A stretch of DNA of 7,091 nucleotides from Nitrospirota bacterium (lineage in GTDB: Bacteria > Nitrospirota > CAKKRA01 > 9FT-COMBO-42-15): contig JACRON010000121.1 in assembly GCA_016214425.1 (NCBI GenBank), positions 1 through 7,091 of the forward strand. Reading direction: 5' to 3'. Within the stretch, counting starts at the first letter, position 1; each line of letters begins with the position of its first letter. Below the pieces are notes generated by a model. It saw nothing but the letters and a program-made list of their open reading frames with translations. It was not told where the DNA came from and searched no databases. Made by a program: the position numbers and the translations under genes. Of the stretch, positions 1 to 3,255 are shown in pieces.

Positions 1-22
1 CAAAAAACAGAAAGGAGGCAAT

Positions 23-994
23 ATGAAAGAAAAAAGGCAAAATGATGCTTCAATCCTTCACGGCCTCTGGGCTTTGGTCTTCCTGCTTTTTATCATTGCT
101 GCTGTAACCGCACCGCTTGTGCTCAGCGGTTGTTCGCTGCAGCGTACGGGGCTCAGACCGCCACTGTCTGAAGGGATCGCGTTTGTCTCCCAGCAGGGCC
201 AGCAGGACAACATCAATAATGAGGTCTACTGGGCGTTTCGGGACGGGAGTTTACAGATCAACATGACCAGGAGCCAGGCGTCCGACATCAATCCGGCATA
301 TAGCACGCACGGCAATCAGATTGCCTTCGCTTCCGACCGCACAGGGAACTGGGATATCTTCAACATGATGGATGAAGGGACTCCCATGAATCTGACTAAT
401 AATCCCATGGACGACCTCGAGCCGGCGTTCAGTCCTGACGGGAGCCAGATCGCCTTTGCCACGAATCGCGACGGGAACTTCGAGGTCTATATCATAAACG
501 CGGACGGTACAGGGCAAGCCAACCTGACCGTCAGCCCAGCGGGCTCGATGTCGAACAACAGGCAGCCGGCATTCAGCCCCGACGGGAGTCGGATCGCCTT
601 CGTGTCGGATCGGGACGGCGGCATGCCCCAGCTCTACATCATGAATGCCAACGGATCAAGTCAGACGAATTTAAGAATCGATACCGCCTCCTTCTATGGT
701 CATCCGTCCTTCAGCCCCGATGGCGGCCGGATCGCGTATGCATCTAACGTCACGGGAGATTACGATATCTGGATCATGAATGCGGACGGGACGGGCGTAC
801 CGACGAACCTCACCAATTACCCGGGGGCAAGCGATATCGAGCCTGTGTTCCGCCCTGACGGCCGGATAGTATTCGGCTCGGATCGCCATGACCCGAACTT
901 CGAGGTCTATATCATGAACGCGGACGGTACAGGCGTGACCCGCTTAACCACGAACACGGCACTCGACCTGCCGCGCCTGTATTTGCCCCGTTGA
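23..994 (+). CDS. TolB-like PD40 beta-propeller lipoprotein
   Basis: A 323-residue exported lipoprotein made almost entirely of WD40-like/PD40 blades of the TolB C-terminal type. After a charged N-terminus, a hydrophobic segment (about 15-34) leads into the lipobox LSGC, with the lipidated Cys at 37. Six blades follow, starting near residues 51, 90, 133, 181, 227 and 273. The later ones share a core of PxFSPDG, then IAF.S.RDG, then YIMNADGT. The start is supported by AAAGGAGG at 11-18, four bases before ATG. There are no catalytic residues, and such propellers usually serve as envelope protein-interaction scaffolds. It is not TolB itself: the TolB N-terminal domain is missing and no tol/pal genes are nearby. 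The DNA is clearly GC-richer than the rest of the window, which may mean a separate origin. Family assignment is firm; partner and role are unknown. Confidence 0.9.
   Translation: MKEKRQNDASILHGLWALVFLLFIIAAVTAPLVLSGCSLQRTGLRPPLSEGIAFVSQQGQQDNINNEVYWAFRDGSLQINMTRSQASDINPAYSTHGNQIAFASDRTGNWDIFNMMDEGTPMNLTNNPMDDLEPAFSPDGSQIAFATNRDGNFEVYIINADGTGQANLTVSPAGSMSNNRQPAFSPDGSRIAFVSDRDGGMPQLYIMNANGSSQTNLRIDTASFYGHPSFSPDGGRIAYASNVTGDYDIWIMNADGTGVPTNLTNYPGASDIEPVFRPDGRIVFGSDRHDPNFEVYIMNADGTGVTRLTTNTALDLPRLYLPR
475..513 (+). repeat. Intragenic direct repeat, copy 1 (propeller blade)
   Basis: This 39-bp stretch recurs at 895-933 with one mismatch (A at 496, G at 916). The spacing is exactly 420 bp, or 140 codons. 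It encodes the NFEVYI.NADGTG part of a blade. Such high DNA identity inside a degenerate repeat protein suggests blade duplication or gene conversion. Confidence 0.8.
895..933 (+). repeat. Intragenic direct repeat, copy 2 (propeller blade)
   Basis: Partner of 475-513, in the last propeller blade, with the same reading frame and one mismatch. Confidence 0.8.
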
Positions 995-1016
995 TGTCTG
1001 ACCGGTGCGATAAGTC

Positions 1017-1037
1017 GTAGGGTGGGCTGTGCCCACC
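1017..1037 (+). repeat. GTAG-headed REP-like hairpin
   Basis: The tetranucleotide GTAG (1017-1020) is followed directly by a perfect 7-bp inverted repeat, GGTGGGC-TGT-GCCCACC (1021-1037). It lies in the 71-bp gap between two lipoprotein genes. A 5' GTAG foot plus hairpin is the layout of REP elements processed by RAYT (TnpA_REP) transposases. No T-tract follows, so it is a poor intrinsic terminator, although the RNA hairpin could stabilise the upstream 3' end. No RAYT gene is visible in the window. Confidence 0.65.
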
Positions 1038-1065
1038 AACTAACATTAACGAAAGGAGGACGAAG

Positions 1066-1248
1066 ATGAAACAGAAAAGAGTGTATAACAGGTATCTTTT
1101 AGCCATGCTCCTTCTCCTCACCATTGCCATTACCGCATCCTGCGGCGGCGGTGGCGGAGACGGCGGAGGTGGAGCGCCGCCAGCAGGGTCAACAACAGGC
1201 GTGTGGGACAGTTCAAGGTGGGATGACGGCAGCACATGGGGACCGTAA
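1066..1248 (+). CDS. Small Gly-rich predicted lipoprotein (60 aa)
   Basis: A 60-residue exported peptide of unknown function. It has a Lys/Arg-rich N-terminus, a Leu-rich hydrophobic core (residues 11-22), then TASC with a candidate lipidated Cys at 26. Threonine at -3 is not the usual lipobox residue, so lipidation is likely rather than certain. The mature part would be only about 35 residues: a glycine run (27-36), a Pro/Ala linker, and a tail with the repeated motif VWDSSRWDDGSTWG. A strong AAAGGAGG at 1052-1059, spaced six bases from ATG, supports real translation. It follows the propeller gene by 71 bp on the same strand and may be co-transcribed, although a hairpin lies between them. 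I do not recognise the family. It could also be the N-terminal remnant of a larger surface protein. Confidence 0.65.
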   Translation: MKQKRVYNRYLLAMLLLLTIAITASCGGGGGDGGGGAPPAGSTTGVWDSSRWDDGSTWGP

Positions 1249-1260
1249 GCGAAAGAGTGT

Positions 1261-1292
1261 CAAAGTAACAAAGTATCAGAGAGTCAAAGCAA
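1261..1292 (+). repeat. Degenerate 8-bp tandem repeat (CAAAGTAN-like)
   Basis: About four imperfect octamer units: CAAAGTAA, CAAAGTAT, CAGAGAGT, CAAAGCAA. They lie just after the small lipoprotein gene and just before the palindrome at 1314. It is AT-rich simple-sequence spacer with no coding signal. Confidence 0.5.
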
Positions 1293-1313
1293 AAACTTAG
1301 ATACAAAAAAATC

Positions 1314-1350
1314 CCCTCTCCCTTGATGGGAGAGGGCAGGGTGAGGGTGA
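1314..1350 (+). repeat. Palindromic repeat element (CCCTCTCCC family), copy 1
   Basis: A perfect 9-bp inverted repeat, CCCTCTCCC (1314-1322) and GGGAGAGGG (1328-1336), around the loop TTGAT, followed by a G-rich tail with AGGGTGAGGG. The same order of stem, loop, second stem and AGGGTGAGGG tail appears on the minus strand inside comEC (4558-4593). The two are therefore one dispersed family. The loop and second stem supply the only plausible start codons (TTG 1323, ATG 1326) of the downstream reading frame. Confidence 0.75.
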
Positions 1351-1904
1351 GAAATTATAGAGTTACCCCAGTGGTGGCGTATGCAGCAGTAACAGTGCCA
1401 AATACATTTTCATCTGGGACAACAATAAGTTCAAGTCAGGTGAATGCAAATTTTACTGCACTTGGCAATGCAATGCCAGCAGTGAAGACCGCATCACTTG
1501 GCGCAAGCGCCACTCTTACAGGCTCTTATTCTAATGTTGGTAGTCTTACGGTTACTGCACCAACAGCGGGTTTTGTACAACTCACGGCAACTGGAATGGC
1601 CGAGATTCTCGGAAAAACAAATGCTGGCTATTTTTTTCTATATGTTGGGTTGACTGATACATCTAGTGGTATTCCCGCTGAAGGCAACTTTACACGGTTT
1701 TATTTAACCGATACCGCTACACCAGCTGCGGTAACAGCAAATTATAATATTCCCTATAGTGTCCATTCAGTATTTCCTGTTGCGGCTGGTGCAAATACTT
1801 TCTATCTTGTTGCTCTGGAAACTGGCAGTCCGAGCGGTGGGTCAGGGCGTCTTTGGTATAACAGAATTACAGCAATCTTTGTGCCTGGCACTGCACTGCC
1901 GTAG
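1326..1904 (+). CDS. Exported beta-rich protein, 5' end replaced by a repeat (possible pseudogene)
   Basis: An open frame of about 192 codons encoding a Thr/Ser/Ala/Gly-rich, beta-strand-rich protein of unknown function. Near the N-terminus it has VVAYAAVTVPNTFSSG followed by ISSSQVNANFTAL. VVAYA|A looks like the tail of a signal peptide with its cleavage site, but no hydrophobic core precedes it. The first ten codons come from the palindromic repeat (MGEGRVRVR), so the native start and signal peptide seem lost. There is no Shine-Dalgarno sequence, and the start sits in a hairpin. The frame is open only from about 1269 and has no other upstream start. NANFTAL-type segments occur in secreted and tail-fibre-like proteins, but this does not fix a role. 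The body is intact to the stop, so the disruption may be recent, or the annotated start may be only nominal. The stop TAG falls inside a GTAGGG sequence. Confidence 0.55.
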   Translation: MGEGRVRVRNYRVTPVVAYAAVTVPNTFSSGTTISSSQVNANFTALGNAMPAVKTASLGASATLTGSYSNVGSLTVTAPTAGFVQLTATGMAEILGKTNAGYFFLYVGLTDTSSGIPAEGNFTRFYLTDTATPAAVTANYNIPYSVHSVFPVAAGANTFYLVALETGSPSGGSGRLWYNRITAIFVPGTALP

Positions 1905-1972
1905 GGTAGGGACATTTTTCTAGCAATCTTTGTGCCTGGCACTGCACTGCCGTAGGGTAGGGACATTTTTCT
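1871..1972 (+). repeat. Perfect 51-bp tandem duplication (2 copies)
   Basis: 1871-1921 is repeated exactly at 1922-1972. The unit covers the last codons of the preceding gene (AIFVPGTALP), its stop codon and 17 bp beyond, GGTAGGGACATTTTTCT. The period is 17 codons, so readthrough would stay in frame and meet a second identical end. Complete identity suggests a recent slippage or unequal-exchange event. Confidence 0.95.
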
Positions 1973-1975
1973 ATC

Positions 1976-2003
1976 GTAGGGGTTCAAAATTTTGAACCCC
2001 TAC
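1976..2003. repeat. Perfect 28-bp palindrome, GTAG-headed
   Basis: The two 14-bp arms are exact reverse complements with no spacer: GTAGGGGTTCAAAA, then its complement. Symmetry gives a 5' GTAG on both strands. It lies 4 bp after the 51-bp tandem duplication. It could be a REP-like mobile palindrome, a cruciform or a weak bidirectional terminator. A short A-run follows on the plus strand, but no T-tract. A 12-bp stretch of its arm (GGGTTCAAAATT) recurs at 3237-3248. Confidence 0.85.
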
Positions 2004-2034
2004 AAAAACAAAATGCAGTAAAGGGCGGGGCAAC

Positions 2035-2059
2035 CCCATTAGAAGGTTTTTCTAACGGG
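2035..2059 (+). repeat. Imperfect hairpin in intergenic spacer
   Basis: The arms CCCATTAGAA (2035-2044) and TTCTAACGGG (2050-2059) pair with a single mismatch around the loop GGTTT. GGGG-CAA-CCCC (2027-2037) overlaps the left arm, so alternative pairing is possible. The rest of 2004-2143 is AT-rich spacer with no gene I can support. Confidence 0.5.
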
Positions 2060-2143
2060 TAAATCTCCCCTGTGTGTTATTTCTTATACTCCTCAAGCTC
2101 TTATGATATGATATTTGTATAGAAATTTTAATCTGATATATTT

Positions 2144-2215
2144 ATGTCAAAAAAGCTAAAAGTCTATTTGGATACAAGCATAATTGGCGGTTGCTTTGAC
2201 GAGGAATTCTTTTGA
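2144..2215 (+). pseudogene. 5' fragment of a PIN-domain nuclease (VapC-like) gene
   Basis: ATG opens a 23-codon frame, MSKKLKVYLDTSIIGGCFDE, then EFF and TGA. VYLDTS is the N-terminal strand and first metal-binding Asp of PIN-domain ribonucleases, and the IIGGCFDEEF continuation is typical of one PIN subfamily. Full proteins are about 130-160 residues, so only the first sixth remains. The acidic residues of the later motifs and the C-terminus are absent from all nearby frames. The homologous stretch ends at about 2209, where the DNA passes into the leader of the CsgG-like gene. No antitoxin-like frame is visible upstream. It is best read as a deletion remnant; the start region may still supply transcription to the gene behind it. 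Confidence 0.65.
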
Positions 2216-2221
2216 GGTTGC

Positions 2222-2228
2222 AAAGGAG
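2222..2228 (+). promoter_or_regulatory. Shine-Dalgarno setting the CsgG-like gene start
   Basis: AAAGGAG lies seven bases before the ATG at 2236. It favours that start over the in-frame TTG codons at 2212 and 2218, which lie upstream of it and have no ribosome-binding site. Confidence 0.8.
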
Positions 2229-2235
2229 AGTCCTG

Positions 2236-3231
2236 ATGAGAAAAGCCATATCAAAATATTGTAGGCATAAAGTTTTAGATTTGATATTGCCCGCCATTGC
2301 TCTATTTTTAATGATTGGCTGCGGGACGATGGAGGCCAGGCTAAAGGTGAATCTGCCTCCTGAGATAAATATGTCTCCTTATAAACAGGTTGTGGTATCA
2401 GAAATAGGCGGCAACATGGGAAGGGAGGTCTCAAATACCATAAGGGATGAGATATCCGGCCGACTTCAGCTTGTTGGGCAGAATAGATTAGATGAGATTT
2501 TAAGAGAGCTAAAGATGTCCCATTCTGATCTTACAGATGCAAAAAGTCGCTCTAAATTAGGTAAAAAGCTGAATGCCGCTGCCATGATTGCCGGCAATGT
2601 GAATGGCGAGTACAGCGGAAAATTAAGGTTTTTTGATAGGCCCTGTGATGGAGGGCAGCTCCCCTTGCCCTGTAAGGAGTTTCAATGGACAGGGACATAC
2701 CGTATAACTGGAAGCATAGATATAATTGACCTGCAAACAGGTGAGATTATTAAAAGCAGGCCGATAGGCGAGGCTTGTAGCAATACTTCTACAGGTACGG
2801 ATGTTTTTGCAGAGGCAGTGAATAAGAAGGAATTAATGAGTTCCTGTGCTGATAGGATTGCACGGAAATTTATAAAGGCCATTACATCAAGAAAAAGGAC
2901 TGTTAAAGTCTCTTTTCTAATAGATAAGGCCATTCCAGAGCTTGAAGATGGTGTGCGGTGGGCAAAGATGGGTGATACAAAAGAGGCCATTAACATCTTT
3001 GCTAAAGGAGCTAAAAAAGCAGAAGGGGATCCAAAGATTAAGCCAAAGGTTATTTCCAAGGCCTATTTTGATATGGGGCTCATCTATAAATACACAGATG
3101 AGTTTGATAAGGCGATTGAGGCCTTTAAAAAGGCCTATTCCCTTTATCCTGATGATATGTATATTAAGGAAAAGGTAAATACAGAAAGGCCTAAGGCTGA
3201 AAAGAAGGGGCCTGCTGAAAAGGGAGAGTGA
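2236..3231 (+). CDS. CsgG-like outer-membrane lipoprotein with TPR-like C-terminus
   Basis: A 331-residue predicted lipoprotein. A hydrophobic segment (14-27) precedes MIGC with Cys29 as the lipidation site; Met at -3 is tolerated but not ideal. Residues about 47-215 resemble the CsgG/HfaB family: VVVSEIGG, an REVSNTIRDEI helix, LVGQNRLDEIL, then KLGKKLNAAAMIAGNV, which matches the family's pattern of gene product turnover strand, ER-like segment and 'klgk.lgAd.ii.G'. Family members form or support outer-membrane secretion assemblies such as the curli pore. Two TPR-like helical pairs follow (about 236-261 and 274-305), then a Lys/Glu-rich charged tail. Four cysteines (137, 146, 181, 204) could form disulfides in the periplasm. 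No curli subunit or other csg genes are present, so a curli role should not be assumed. It ends 24 bp from the convergent comEC stop. Confidence 0.75.
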   Translation: MRKAISKYCRHKVLDLILPAIALFLMIGCGTMEARLKVNLPPEINMSPYKQVVVSEIGGNMGREVSNTIRDEISGRLQLVGQNRLDEILRELKMSHSDLTDAKSRSKLGKKLNAAAMIAGNVNGEYSGKLRFFDRPCDGGQLPLPCKEFQWTGTYRITGSIDIIDLQTGEIIKSRPIGEACSNTSTGTDVFAEAVNKKELMSSCADRIARKFIKAITSRKRTVKVSFLIDKAIPELEDGVRWAKMGDTKEAINIFAKGAKKAEGDPKIKPKVISKAYFDMGLIYKYTDEFDKAIEAFKKAYSLYPDDMYIKEKVNTERPKAEKKGPAEKGE

Positions 3232-3255
3232 AAAGAGGGTTCAAAATTGCGGAAT

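Noticed and set aside
912..1235. Minus-strand 107-codon frame with a proline run
   Set aside because: The proline run is only the complement of the glycine codons of the small lipoprotein; it overlaps two supported plus-strand genes and has no ribosome-binding site.
1261..1292. CRISPR-like array
   Set aside because: The units are only 8 bp, degenerate and without spacers, so this is simple-sequence DNA.
1802..1987. Minus-strand frame with a repeated RKMSLPYGSAVPGTKIA peptide
   Set aside because: The peptide repeat follows directly from the 51-bp tandem duplication, whose length is a multiple of three; there is no independent coding evidence.
1976..2003. The 28-bp palindrome as an intrinsic terminator of the 1326-1904 gene
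   Set aside because: It has no central loop and no following T-tract on the plus strand. The perfect symmetry with GTAG at both ends fits a repeat element better, though some termination is not excluded.
2115..2142. TTGTAT/TATATT as a promoter for the PIN fragment
   Set aside because: The hexamers are weak, the spacer is 16 bp and the -10 would touch the ATG at 2144, leaving a start inside the coding region.
2212..2235. TTG at 2212 as the start of the CsgG-like protein
   Set aside because: AAAGGAG at 2222-2228 would then be inside the gene; it is well placed for ATG 2236, which also gives a normal lipoprotein signal.
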